Of a stretch of 64,000 nt of DNA, positions 46,293 through 55,393 are shown in pieces. The notes under the pieces were generated by a model that saw only the letters and a list, made by a program, of their open reading frames with translations, ran no database searches and was not told where the DNA came from. The DNA lies in contig CP040925.1 in assembly GCA_001307505.2 (NCBI GenBank), forward strand, positions 248,001-312,000. The letters are read 5' to 3'. A program made the position numbers and the translations under genes. Source of the stretch: Candidatus Phytoplasma australasiaticum subsp. taiwanense. GTDB taxonomy: Bacteria > Bacillota_I > Bacilli_A > Acholeplasmatales > Acholeplasmataceae. Every line of letters starts with the position of its first letter. Positions within the stretch are counted from its first letter, which is position 1.

Positions 46293-47027
46293 ATGATTAA
46301 ATTAAAACAACAATTATTTTTATTACCATCATTTTTATTTATTTTTTTAGGATTATTATTGATAGCTAATCAGAATCAAGTTATAGCTATGTATTCGGGT
46401 AATTCTGAAACAATTGATCAAAATCTAAGTAAAAAACATTTAAGTATTGATGAACAGATATTAAAAATTAAAAATTTAATTGATATAAATAAACAACAAA
46501 TAATATTTATAGAACAAAAAATAAAAAAATTACCAGACGAAAATATTCAAGGTAATATACTTTATGAATTAAACCAAAATTTACTAAAATTAATGGAGTT
46601 TACTATAAATCATAATAAAGCTTTACAAATAATAATCATAGAACAAGAAATAAAAAAATTATCCGACGAAAAGGTTAAAGAGAATATACTTTTTGAATTA
46701 AATAAAAATTTACTACAATTAATTGAGCTTACTACAAGTCATAATAAAGCTTTAGTCATAAATTCGAATAATTTTGAAAAAAGTGATTCAAATTTAATTG
46801 AAAATAATCCAACTAATGAAGAAAAAATATTAAAAATTCAAAATACCATTCATAAAATAAGATATCGTATGATAGAAATTGAACAAGAAATACAAACATT
46901 ACCAGATGGCAACGATAAAAAAAATATTCTTTGTGAATTATATGAAAATTTAATACAATTGATCAATTATAATGAACAAGAAATGAAAATGCAAACAATT
47001 TTATCAGAATTAGGATTCATAAAATGA
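46293..47027 (+). CDS. SVM secreted protein with internal repeats (candidate effector)
   Basis: 244 aa. SVM signal 1-32 (FLLPSFLFIFLGLLLIANQN, cleavage after VIA). The mature part holds two full and one partial copy of a helix-turn-helix unit: 52-104 (EQILKIKNLID..., LPDENIQGNILYELNQNLLK), 111-146 (IEQEIKKLSDEKVKENILFE) and 176-224 (EKILKIQNTIH..., LPDGNDKKNILCELYENLIQ). Each unit is helix, short acidic turn, helix. Such an intragenic repeat could give one protein several binding sites. RBS AAAGAGG. No related singleton elsewhere in the window. Target unknown. Confidence 0.8.
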   Translation: MIKLKQQLFLLPSFLFIFLGLLLIANQNQVIAMYSGNSETIDQNLSKKHLSIDEQILKIKNLIDINKQQIIFIEQKIKKLPDENIQGNILYELNQNLLKLMEFTINHNKALQIIIIEQEIKKLSDEKVKENILFELNKNLLQLIELTTSHNKALVINSNNFEKSDSNLIENNPTNEEKILKIQNTIHKIRYRMIEIEQEIQTLPDGNDKKNILCELYENLIQLINYNEQEMKMQTILSELGFIK

Positions 47028-47064
47028 AAAAATATTAAAATCTTTTTTTAATTATCAATCAAAA

Positions 47065-47095
47065 AACCTGGAATCTCACCATTAGTAAATGAAGT
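47065..47095 (+). repeat. Short group II intron fragment
   Basis: AACCTGGAATCTCACCATTA then GTAAATG is identical to 25742-25768 in the PMU-hosting intron relic. It marks the recombined 5' edge of the next gene. Confidence 0.6.
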
Positions 47096-47174
47096 AATAC
47101 CAGAATTACAAGAAAGATTCATTTCACATTTAAATTCAAATTATAACAATTTATATAACGCAATTACTGAAGAA

Positions 47175-47579
47175 ATGATTATAGATTTAAACAATAAAAT
47201 TAAGGATTTAAAATTATATGATTTTGTTATTGAAAAAATAGCTCAAAAATCAAAAAACCAACTTGATTTAAAATTATATCATCCAGCATTAAATTTTTCT
47301 ATTCAGGCAAAATTCGAGAAAAAATTCAATTTAAAATTAACAAATTTAGAATTAGATGATTTAATTAATGAAACAATTCTAAGATTAAAGAAATACATCG
47401 ATTTACAATATGATAGTAATGATTCAGAGCTTATTATAGAAAAAGAAAATGATATTATTATCAATGAATTAAAAGAAAAAATTAATGCGTACATAAAAGA
47501 TGATTTAATATTAAATAATTTCATTAAACAATATTCATTTATAAATAGTGAAGCACAAAGTATTTACGAAGAATTTTGA
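47175..47579 (+). CDS. Unknown soluble protein, probably 5'-truncated
   Basis: 134 aa from the first ATG, but the frame is open upstream to about 47055. The readable extension LVNEVIPELQERFISHLNSN looks like the same helical protein and runs into the intron fragment. There is no RBS before 47175. Acidic/Lys-rich helices (LTNLELDDLINETILRLKKY, LIIEKENDIIINELKEKI). Likely the 3' part of a gene whose start was lost by recombination at the intron fragment. Ends in TGA before a clear terminator. Confidence 0.5.
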   Translation: MIIDLNNKIKDLKLYDFVIEKIAQKSKNQLDLKLYHPALNFSIQAKFEKKFNLKLTNLELDDLINETILRLKKYIDLQYDSNDSELIIEKENDIIINELKEKINAYIKDDLILNNFIKQYSFINSEAQSIYEEF

Positions 47580-47641
47580 AAATAATTAATAAAATATTTA
47601 TTGTTGTTAATATTATAAAAAAACATATTTATTAATCCAAA

Positions 47642-47667
47642 TACTCCCTTGCAGGAGGGAGTTTTTG
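47642..47667 (+). terminator. Terminator
   Basis: ACTCCCTTGCAGGAGGGAGTTTTT. Confidence 0.8.
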
Positions 47668-47727
47668 GTGAGATAATTTTTTTTATTTATAACTTTTTTG
47701 ATTCATATTATTATAAAGATTTTAGGG

Positions 47728-47765
47728 TATTAAAGAGGCCTAAATATCATGTTATTTTATTAATA
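47728..47765 (+). mobile_element. Group II intron 5'-end fragment
   Basis: TAAAGAGGCCTAAATATCAT then GTTATTTTATTAATA resembles the intron 5' end AAAGAGGCCTAAATTTCGTG-CTATTTAACCAATA. Nothing of the rest follows. Confidence 0.55.
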
Positions 47766-47804
47766 AATTTGTGTAATAAAAAAATAAAGGAGTATGTATA
47801 AATA

Positions 47805-48506
47805 GTGAATTTTGTAAAAAATATTTTAAAAAATACTTTGTTAATGGCCCAAATTAGTGCAGCTATGTTAGGTTTTAAAACGATAGATTTGTTCCAGGAT
47901 GAAGTAAATGCCCAATTAGCACCTTTAAAACGAGCATTAAAATTCTTTTATACAAAAAGAAAATTAAACGAAACTTTGGAAATAATTAATTTATCTCCTC
48001 GTGAAATATATATAATATTAAATGAATTAAATAAAGAAGATATAAATAATTTATCACCGAAACAAATATATCAAATATTAAAAAAACAAACAAAAGACAA
48101 AATTTTAAATGTATCTGAGGAATGGGAAAATATAAATAATATTATAAATAATGCTGATTATGAAACTATAAAAAAACTTCATTTTATTTTTGTTAAATAT
48201 AAACTTTATAATGATGAAAAAATACTATTAAATAAAATTTTGCGAATTATAAATTTATCGCCGCAACAAATATATATAGCATTTAATAAAAACAATATAG
48301 ATAATTTATCATTACAAAAAAAAGATGAAATGTTAAATTTAAGTACCGACTATACAATGTCTGAAAATATAGATAATATAAATTGGGAAACAATAAATGA
48401 TATTATAAATGATGCTGATTTTGAAACTATAAAACAATGGAATTTAAGATTTGGTAGATATTATTACAATAATTTATACCAAAAAAATAATATATTTAAT
48501 AATTAA
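47805..48506 (+). CDS. Protein with two ~85-residue internal repeats, possibly secreted
   Basis: 233 aa from a GTG (RBS AAAGGAG 13-19 nt upstream; no good ATG). N-terminal helix (NILKNTLLMAQISAAMLGFK) might act as a weak signal, with a possible cut near VNAQ. Two repeats follow: ~57-135 (INLSPREIYIILNELNKEDI, INNIINNADYETIKKLHFIF) and ~147-226 (INLSPQQIYIAFNKNNIDNL, INDIINDADFETIKQWNLRF). The recurring D(Y/F)ETIK and NLSPxxIY lines define the unit. Function unknown; repeat proteins of this kind often bind other proteins. Confidence 0.65.
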   Translation: MNFVKNILKNTLLMAQISAAMLGFKTIDLFQDEVNAQLAPLKRALKFFYTKRKLNETLEIINLSPREIYIILNELNKEDINNLSPKQIYQILKKQTKDKILNVSEEWENINNIINNADYETIKKLHFIFVKYKLYNDEKILLNKILRIINLSPQQIYIAFNKNNIDNLSLQKKDEMLNLSTDYTMSENIDNINWETINDIINDADFETIKQWNLRFGRYYYNNLYQKNNIFNN

Positions 48507-48779
48507 AGCAAGAATCTCTTATACAAAGAGAGTATATTATAATGAAGTTTACACCCCCCTCCTCAATATTTATTCATTGTGATATCATTAACCAAATTTA
48601 TTATTTGGTGATAATATTAAGAAATTATTTTTTATTTGTATCGGAGGATATATTTTTATTTATAACTATTTGCATTTTAGAAAGTTAAAAAAATTTAATT
48701 TTGTAAAAGGATATAGTTAACTCATTAAATTATTATAAATAAGTTTACAAATCATAAATCAATTAAATAGAATAGTTAT
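48507..48779. other. AT-rich spacer
   Basis: Nothing supportable except the weak hairpin AATCTCTTATACAAAGAGAG just after the 233-aa gene. Confidence 0.45.
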
Positions 48780-49090
48780 CATGGCAAAACAGATTTAAAT
48801 CCACAGATCGCCAAAAAAGATCAAGAAATACATGGTTTAACTCGAAAAAAATTTAGAAACTGATAAAAATAATTTAGAAACTGCTAAAAATAAAGTCATC
48901 GGTATCGGGAATAAATCATTACAACTAGATATCAAGCTATCTCGGATTTAACTGAAGCTAAAAAAACTTCTGAATCTTATGCAACAAAACAAAAATATAT
49001 TTTACAAAAGAATGTTAAAAAAATATATTTCTATAATAAAATATCTGAACAACAATTAACTTTCTCTAAAAAAAATTATTAACTTAATGG
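48780..49090 (+). pseudogene. Fragment of a coiled-coil protein gene
   Basis: Broken frames read LEKNLETDKNNLETAKNKVI, SDLTEAKKTSESYATKQK and ISEQQLTFSKKNY. This is Gln/Lys/Leu coiled-coil style like the PMU protein of 31-33 kb. Too decayed to name. Confidence 0.45.
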
Positions 49091-49410
49091 AAACAATATT
49101 TAAAAAATCTTTATTTGATTAATAATCAAATATGGAAATTATTATTCCCACAATATAGTAGAATGTACTTCATAATTATTTTATGCGTAATAAATATTTT
49201 ATTTTACTTCTTATTAATTAAGAATTTTAAATCATATTAATGATAATAATAAAAAATTCTAAACAAGATTAATTATTTAATTAGATTTTATTTAGTAAAT
49301 AAATATTTTATGGAAAAATAAATAATGTTTATTGCAAATCATTATATTATGTAGAAGATTAACTCACCCTGCTCTAAGAGTATTAAAATTAATAATCTGT
49401 TAATTATGAT

Positions 49411-49439
49411 CAAGATCAATTAAGAAAGTTGATCTTTTT
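49411..49439 (+). terminator. GATCAACT-type terminator
   Basis: AAGATCAATTAAGAAAGTTGATCTTTTT, preceded by the same cassette as at 45.1 kb. Confidence 0.65.
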
Positions 49440-49489
49440 GGAAAAATTTTTAATTTATATCTTTGCTTTTTAACTAAAGAAGATTTATT

Positions 49490-49640
49490 TCCAAAAAAGT
49501 GTTGGACTTAATTAAAGATTTAAATAATTATTCAAGATTGAGGTTATGATTTCCTAGCTTATGCTCAAAAAAACTGTATATTAAAAAAAGTGATTACCAA
49601 AACCATTCATAAAATTACTTGTTTCTTTGTAATCAGTTTT
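49490..49640 (+). pseudogene. Fragment of the PMU sigma factor
   Basis: Readings DLIKDLNNYSRL (frameshift) and MISYLCSKKLYIKKSDYQ correspond to LGLMKALDNYIDLGYDFLAY and AKPHIQKAISEAI of the sigma gene at 25917. A trace of another PMU copy. Confidence 0.6.
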
Positions 49641-50019
49641 TGGAAAAATGCTTATTATCAATTATTATTTTGATATTTGTTACAATTTAATTATATTTTT
49701 TTTATAAATAACCAAAAAAATTTTAATTTTTTAATATATTTGAAAAAAGTTAAATTAATTTTTAGAATTTTTAAAATTTAATTTTTATTAAAAAGATTTA
49801 CAATTTTGTAAATTAAATTTCTTTAATAAATAATTAAAATTTTTTGATAATTATATTTATGCTGTTGATAAATACTGTTGATAAATCATCAAAAATAACT
49901 TTTTTATCTTGATAAAATAAAATTTTATTAAAATTAAATTCTTATTTCAAAATGAAGAAAATTTTTTTATGATCAAAATAAAAATTATATTATTTTATTA
50001 TTTTAATAATTAATAAACA
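49641..50019. other. AT-rich spacer
   Basis: No gene or relic recognised. Confidence 0.5.
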
Positions 50020-50125
50020 ACTAACGAGTGGTGACATAATGTTATTATTAAGAAGAGGATAAATTATGGGTCATTCGGATGCTGGCAAATTTGTTTTTTT
50101 TGATTTAGATAGGGGGCTATTTGCA
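50020..50125 (+). mobile_element. Group II intron 3'-end relic (eroded domains V-VI)
   Basis: AAGAGGATAAATTATGGGTC, TTCGGATGCTGGCAAATTTG and TTTAGATAGGGGGCTATTTG follow the order of domain V-VI at 43.07-43.13 kb. Stem mismatches make it non-functional. Confidence 0.65.
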
Positions 50126-50369
50126 CTTTTTATAATAAATATCAGAAAACAAATTATAATAAAAGATCAAAATGCAAATATTTTATTTATATAAATAAAT
50201 TTTAATTAAAATTTATTTGTAATAAATATTATTTTCAAATGAAAATTTCAGTTAATAATTGTATAATAATAGTAAGTATTTTATATATTCATGAATTAAA
50301 TTAATGTTTTAAATTTTACTTCATACAATAAAAATAATTGAATTTATAACTAGAAAGAACATTAACTGA

Positions 50370-51344
50370 ATGCATTTAAAGAAAAAATTTTCCAAAAAAT
50401 TTATAATTATTATTATTTTTACTTTAGGATTAATTATTTTAATGATTAATAATAAATTTAATGAGCAAGAATCATGGTTTGATTATAAAGATTCTCAAAA
50501 TTCTCATAATAATCAAGAAGAACTTCGTAATAATCAAGAAGAACTAACAATTTTGGAATCAAAATCCGGTTTTGGTTCGAAAAATCATTTTAGTTATGGC
50601 ATAAATAAAATTAAAATCACTTCAGCACGATTTAATAATATAAAAGATTATATTTTAGAAAATACTGATAATATTCCTGATGATTTAACGTCAAGAGAAA
50701 TGTACGAAATAAATTCAATTCGTAGTAAATATAAACAAAATTATCAATTTTTAAAAAATAAAAAATCTTATATTGATAAAAATAAAGCAGAACTTAATAA
50801 ATATTTTGATGTTTATTGTAAATTTAGATCTTTAAAAGAGCGTTTTAAAATGTTAGAAACAAAAATATATAGTCAATCTTTACAAATAAATGAATTGAAA
50901 CCAAATTTTAAATTGGAATCTTTTTTAAATGAGAATAAAAATAATAATAATTTTGTTAAATCTAATAAAGATTTATTAGAGGATATAAAATCATCAATTC
51001 ATGCAATTGCAGTTCATAATCCTTATAGGGCTGCTAGATTAGAACAAAAACTTTTACATCAAGAAAAAGTTAAATCCGAATGGATATGGTTAAATGAAGA
51101 TAATTATCCTGACAAATCTCAAAAAATAGATTTAACTCAAAACGATATATTATCATTTATTAATGAAATATCACTTATTAAATCAAAAATTACTAAATTA
51201 GAGCAAGATTTGTTTGAACAAAGACTAATTATCAAAAAACTTTCGCAAAATCAACAAATAATAACTGAAGATTATGAAGAAAACAATCGAAAATATCAAC
51301 AAGTAATTATCTCGGATCTTAAATGTTTATATGATATTACTTAA
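50370..51344 (+). CDS. ITAARLE-family membrane-anchored coiled-coil protein
   Basis: 324 aa, the longest intact member. Transmembrane helix near the N-terminus (FIIIIIFTLGLIILMINN). A short direct repeat (NNQEELRNNQEELTILES), then the family signature KIKITSARFNNIKDYI and PDDLTSREMYEINSI. A long coiled coil follows, with the same closing line (NRKYQQVIISDLKCLYDIT) as 18971. It has an extra ~60-residue insert (AVHNPYRAARLEQKLLHQEK) not seen in 18971. RBS AGAAAG. No SVM gene follows; an intron relic does instead. Probably a surface-exposed rod; function unknown. Confidence 0.75.
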   Translation: MHLKKKFSKKFIIIIIFTLGLIILMINNKFNEQESWFDYKDSQNSHNNQEELRNNQEELTILESKSGFGSKNHFSYGINKIKITSARFNNIKDYILENTDNIPDDLTSREMYEINSIRSKYKQNYQFLKNKKSYIDKNKAELNKYFDVYCKFRSLKERFKMLETKIYSQSLQINELKPNFKLESFLNENKNNNNFVKSNKDLLEDIKSSIHAIAVHNPYRAARLEQKLLHQEKVKSEWIWLNEDNYPDKSQKIDLTQNDILSFINEISLIKSKITKLEQDLFEQRLIIKKLSQNQQIITEDYEENNRKYQQVIISDLKCLYDIT

Positions 51345-51420
51345 TTATAAGAAAAAGTTTCGATATACTAATATAAAAGATTTTTTTATTTGATATCTAT
51401 TCAAATGAGATTAAATTGAT

Positions 51421-51500
51421 TAGTTCCAAGAATAAAGTGATTTTTTAGTATTCGAAGGAGCAAAAATTTATCCGTAAGGATAATAAAAATAATCTGAGTA
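51421..51500 (+). mobile_element. Group II intron fragment
   Basis: TTCCAAGAATAAAGTGATTT then TTTAGTATTCGAAGGAGCAA matches intron GGCTCAAGGATAAAGCGACT and TTTTAGTAGTCGGAGGAG at 42.93 kb. Confidence 0.55.
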
Positions 51501-51611
51501 CCTGATGAAATATGGATTTACAATATGGAGGATATTTAGCTCAACAAATATCTCAAATAATAATTAATGAAATACAAGAAAAATAAAAAATAAAATTTTT
51601 ATTAAATAATA

Positions 51612-51648
51612 AATTAACCGAGAAAATATTAATTTCTCGGTTAATTTT
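51612..51648. terminator. Perfect hairpin
   Basis: ATTAACCGAGAAA and TTTCTCGGTTAAT around a 7-nt loop, then TTTTATTT. Confidence 0.7.
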
Positions 51649-52164
51649 ATTTAATATGCGGACAATATAATATAAAGAATCATATCTATTATGAATAAAA
51701 ATTGTCAATTTGAAATTGCCATTATTTTGATTAAATATTTTTTAATAAATTGTAATAATTTCTGAATTAATTTAAATTATGATTATTTCTAATCATATTG
51801 TATTGATGTCTCAATAAAATTAAATAATAAATTTAACCAACCATAATGGTTTATTATTTTTTATCATATTTTTCAACCTCTATTTTAAAATTTTTAATTT
51901 TAATAATAATTAAAAATTTTAACATTCTAAGATACAGTTACATTGTTAAACTTGATATTTTAATATATTTATATTTAATCTAAATAAAGTTATTCTTTAA
52001 TTTTTATAATTTTTAAAAAATTAAATTTTTAAAAATTATAAAATAAGATCTCGATAAGAATCGAAATTAGTTTATTTACAGACCAAACAACCCCTGTTTA
52101 TATCAAAAAAGAGGAAAAAATAATCTTATATATATTAATTTAAATTTAAATATTCCTATTGCTT
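51649..52164. other. AT-rich spacer
   Basis: No gene recognised. Contains an AT-only inverted repeat near 52005-52050. Confidence 0.5.
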
Positions 52165-52378
52165 CCGAGACAATTTCTTAATATGAATATTGATAGATTT
52201 CGCTATATAAAGGTGATTAACATTATGCGGCGATTAATCATCTGGAATAACTACTTTATCACAATCCGCTTTTAAGAACTGCTGTAATTAACTATTCTTT
52301 CATGGAATGAACCATTATTATCCTTTTAGTGTTTATCAGCACTGGTGATTGGTTAGGATAATTGAATATTTAGTCCTC
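52165..52378 (-). mobile_element. Group II intron 5' relic
   Basis: The minus strand reads CTAACCAATCACCAGTGCTG, AAGCGGATTGTGATAAAG and GATTGATCGCCGCATAATG-like pieces that follow domain I order. Unrelated copies 500 bp away are intact, so this is an older insertion. Confidence 0.55.
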
Positions 52379-52482
52379 TCTTGATTATAATTAAATTCCT
52401 TAATGTTATTTAATAATTCAACATAAATAAAATTAAAATTTAGAAAATAAATTTTTATTATGATAAGATAATAAAAAAATTA

Positions 52483-53783
52483 TTATTTTTCTTTATGTTC
52501 CCAAAAAATAAACATATTAACAGAATTATTAGCCATATATTTTAATTCTTCTAAAGAATATTTATCATCTTCATCATCTCTAGTGCTTTCATCAAAAAAA
52601 ACACCTAATAAATTTGTAGGTGGATTTTTAATTTTCCACATAATACAAAATTCTGCTACAGTACTGTTATAACAAGGACATGTTTGATTAAAATCAAAGT
52701 ATTGCGCAAATGAAGGATGTGTTTTTAAAACATTAATATTACTTACAGTTACATTAACAATTCTAGTTCCTTGAATGATTTCTTCTTGCGATGGCGCAGC
52801 CATAATAATATTATTTGGATTATAAATTTTCATTAATGTTAATAAAATATACGGATAGATTAATTGCGTTTTATTCAGCGATTTATCTTTGCTGTTTTAT
52901 TTACAATCAGCCCCCGTCCAAACCGGACAAGCAAGTTTCCAAGCATCCGGCTTTCCATAATTTACTCTCTTTCGAGAACTAATTTCTCCTCACGGTTAAT
53001 TAGCTATTTGTTCTTATCGTTCTTGTTTCTGATATCGTGTATTTGTTGATTTGTTACCTTTCGATGACAATTCTTACATTTTAAGGAACTGCCATTTGTT
53101 GAACGATATTGAATTTTACTCAATGTTCGTAAAAGTTTAGTTTCTGGTGAAACTGTTGTTGACATAATATATCAACCCCTTTTCCCGATACCATTGAATA
53201 ACTAGTAAATTACTTTCTTCTTTCGCCCTATAAGAGTGATTAACTCTCTTCTTGGTAAGACGATTAACTAAATTATTCCAAATTTAGGTTTACTCTTACG
53301 ACTACTAAGAAGATGCTTTATCCTTGACCATCCGGGCTTTTATTTCCGGATTAGTAAATTTAATTACTTAGTTTTAGGATTCTCCAAGTTACGCTAAATT
53401 TCTACCTTAATTCTTTAGGGGAAGTATCCTCGTTCAGAGGCTGATTCCAGGTTTCCTTTATCTGATAAACTATCCAATACTTATCTATAATATTGATAGA
53501 CTCTGGACTGTCCGTTTAAGCAACTTCCGAGACAGGTTCAGAAATTACATCCATTTACCTTCTTAGGCCATTGCAGGCTTCTCCATCGAATTATTTGGTG
53601 GCGGAGTCTTCTTGACTAATTTGCTTTCGTCGCAACCCGCTTTTATGGTCTGCTATAATTCAGTATTCTTTCGTTTACTAAACCGACCATCTCCTTTCAG
53701 GGTTTATCGGCCCCTGGCTATTGGTTAAATAGCACGAAATTTAGGCCTCTTTGGCGCCCAGATAAATAATATAATTTTGACAT
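52483..53783 (-). CDS. Small secreted protein, coding sequence restored by intron splicing
   Basis: Minus strand: exon 1 53783-53760 (ATG TCA AAA ... TCT, 8 codons, RBS AAAGGA 11-16 nt upstream), intron 52849-53759, exon 2 52848-52483. Joined: 129 aa with N-terminus MSKLYYLSILLTLMKIY then NPNNIIMAAPSQEE, a signal peptide (cleavage near IMAA) that exists only after splicing. The mature part has TCPCYNSTVAEFCIMWKIKN and VFFDESTRDDEDDKYSLEEL. A broken paralogue lies at 58190-58640 (AENFFCLELKNP, YTLEDLLKYEI). The un-spliced exon 2 ATG at 52833 would give a protein lacking the signal. Candidate effector; function unknown. Confidence 0.75.
52849..53759 (-). mobile_element. ORF-deleted group II intron (911 nt), copy C
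   Basis: Minus strand start GGGCGCCAAAGAGGCC at 53759; end CTATCCGTAT at 52849; domain V at about 52921-52954. EBS1 AGATAA is an exact complement of exon end TTATCT. The RT is deleted so that the start of the intron protein joins its HNH tail in frame. Apart from the EBS1 hairpin region it is identical by eye to copy D at 56513. Confidence 0.92.
53004..53165 (-). CDS. 53-aa fusion of intron-protein start and HNH zinc tail (copy C)
   Basis: MSTTVSPETKLLRTLSKIQY joined in frame to KCKNCHRKVTNQQIHDIRNK. It keeps the start (with AAAGGGG upstream) and the last CxxCH pair of the HNH domain but no RT, maturase or catalytic His. The deletion kept the frame, and copy D has the same protein. It may be translated, but no activity can be inferred. 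Confidence 0.35.
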   Translation of the reverse strand: MSTTVSPETKLLRTLSKIQYRSTNGSSLKCKNCHRKVTNQQIHDIRNKNDKNK

Positions 53784-54160
53784 ATTTTTTTAAAAAATCC
53801 TTTTATTTTAAAATTAAAATTAATTTATAATTTTACAATTTATATTCTATAATATTTTAAAAAAAATTATATTAAAAAATAAAAATTATTAAAATATTAT
53901 TTTATTCAAATAAATCCTTAGATTTCCGATGATGAAGCCAAAAAAATTATTGTCAATTTAATTATCTGTTATTTCAGTAAAGACAAGGTAAATTAAAAAT
54001 TAAATTAGTCATTCATTTTTATTTTTTATCTAAATATCAAACGATAAGAAAAGAAAAAATTAAAAAAAACTCCCCACTTATATAAAAAAGAAGATTGTAA
54101 TTTTAAAATAAAAATGTTATACTTCTAATATTCAAAAATGGTTTTAAAAAGGAGTTAATT

Positions 54161-54622
54161 ATGGTAAATCCGGAAAATAAAATCAATGTTTTCGATGTTG
54201 CTCAGTTTTTTGTAAATAAAGATAAAACAATAAATAAAACCAAAATTCAAAAATTACTTTATTATGCACAAGGTTATTATTTGGCCAGATATAATAAGGT
54301 TTTATTTCAGGATGCCATCGAAGCGTGGCCGTATGGTCCTATTATTTCTTCTGTTTATGCGGAAACTTTAAAACAAGAATTTCAAAAACAATATTATTTT
54401 GATTTTAGTTCGCAAATGACAAATTCCCCTTTTACCGAAGAACAAAAAGCAATTTTAGAACAAGTTTTTGATGATTTTGGTAATCTGAGTGATAAGCAAC
54501 TTAGTAAAAAGACTTATAACGAATTCCCATGGAAAACAACTTATGATCCTCATAAATTATATTCGAAATGTATCATTAAACCATCTATTTTATCCCGTTT
54601 TTTTAAAATTAAGAAAGATTAG
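54161..54622 (+). CDS. Panacea/SocA-like (DUF4065) antitoxin
   Basis: 153 aa, RBS AAAGGAG 7 nt upstream. The Panacea/SocA-GepA domain is readable across the protein: INVFDVAQFFVNK, then NKTKIQKLLYYAQGYYLARY, DAIEAWPYGPIISSVYAE, and PFTEEQKAILEQVFDDFGNL, NEFPWKTTYD. Panacea domains are versatile antitoxins that neutralise toxins encoded beside them. It is followed after 12 nt by the 252-aa gene, so the pair is a candidate toxin-antitoxin operon. A broken remnant of the same antitoxin survives in the PMU at 38559. The locus lies between two oppositely oriented, near-identical introns. Confidence 0.85.
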   Translation: MVNPENKINVFDVAQFFVNKDKTINKTKIQKLLYYAQGYYLARYNKVLFQDAIEAWPYGPIISSVYAETLKQEFQKQYYFDFSSQMTNSPFTEEQKAILEQVFDDFGNLSDKQLSKKTYNEFPWKTTYDPHKLYSKCIIKPSILSRFFKIKKD

Positions 54623-54634
54623 TCTAAAAAATTT

Positions 54635-55393
54635 ATGTCGATAAAAAGAGAAAAATATTTTGAAATAATTCAATTGTTAGACCAAATTATGACAAATTTT
54701 GAAAGTAATGGGCATTTTTTAAAAGTTTTTTACGAAACTAAATTTTCTGAAGATTTTATTAATTCTTATATTGCAGATCATTTTAAAAACATAGGCAAAA
54801 AAACTGATAGAGAGTCAATAAAAGGTCATGGTAAAGTCGATGTTTTGGTTGATTATGATTATATTATCGAAACTAAAAATTATTATAATCAAGAGGATTT
54901 AGAATTTGTTTATAAACAAGTATTACATAGAATTCATCATCGTTTTCTTTATGCTTCAATTGTTTTATTAGTAAATGGATTTCAAAAAAATAAATTTAAA
55001 GAAATTTTAGAAGATATTAATAAATGGATTAATTTAAAAAATGGTAAAAAACAAAACCAAAAAACAAAATTTAATGATAATTTTTTGATTGTTAAAATAC
55101 CAAACCCTGATACTGGTTATGATATTTTGCTTAACATTGCTTGTTATCATTTAGAATTTAACATCAACCATGCCAAAAAAAATTATGAAATTAATGATAA
55201 ACACCGTAAAGAAATTCACAATCAAAGTCGTGAATTTATTCAATCACTTAGTCAAATAAATAGCTTTAATTTTAAAGACAAAGAAGAAATAGCAGCATAT
55301 GTGAACAATTTAACAAAAGAATTTTTGAAGATTATGTCTTCTTGTTATGAATATAATGAATATTATTTAAGACCTAAAAAAAATAATAATTAA
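54635..55393 (+). CDS. Putative toxin partner with PD-(D/E)XK-like core
   Basis: 252 aa. Predicted soluble. The segment 60-82 (ESIKGHGKVDVLVDYDYIIE, then TKNYY) has the spacing of a restriction-endonuclease-fold active site: D69 in a strand, then E79-x-K81. A Gln/His helix follows (QVLHRIHHRFLYASIVLLVN). The C-terminal half is helical (HRKEIHNQSREFIQSLSQIN). Context with a Panacea-type antitoxin suggests a nuclease toxin. No RBS is seen before its ATG, so it may be translationally coupled. The nuclease call is inference; other restriction-like roles, for example as a defence gene, are possible. Confidence 0.55.
   Translation: MSIKREKYFEIIQLLDQIMTNFESNGHFLKVFYETKFSEDFINSYIADHFKNIGKKTDRESIKGHGKVDVLVDYDYIIETKNYYNQEDLEFVYKQVLHRIHHRFLYASIVLLVNGFQKNKFKEILEDINKWINLKNGKKQNQKTKFNDNFLIVKIPNPDTGYDILLNIACYHLEFNINHAKKNYEINDKHRKEIHNQSREFIQSLSQINSFNFKDKEEIAAYVNNLTKEFLKIMSSCYEYNEYYLRPKKNNN

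Noticed and set aside
52483-52833. Unspliced 116-aa cytoplasmic protein starting at 52833
   Set aside because: No RBS at that ATG; the spliced form gives an RBS, an in-frame start and a signal peptide.
52864-53049. Identical 61-aa frame MRFIQRFIFAVLF... antisense at every intron 3' end (also 554-844, 15318-15548, 57224-57409)
   Set aside because: Reverse strand of group II domains V-VI; its conservation is explained by the RNA structure.
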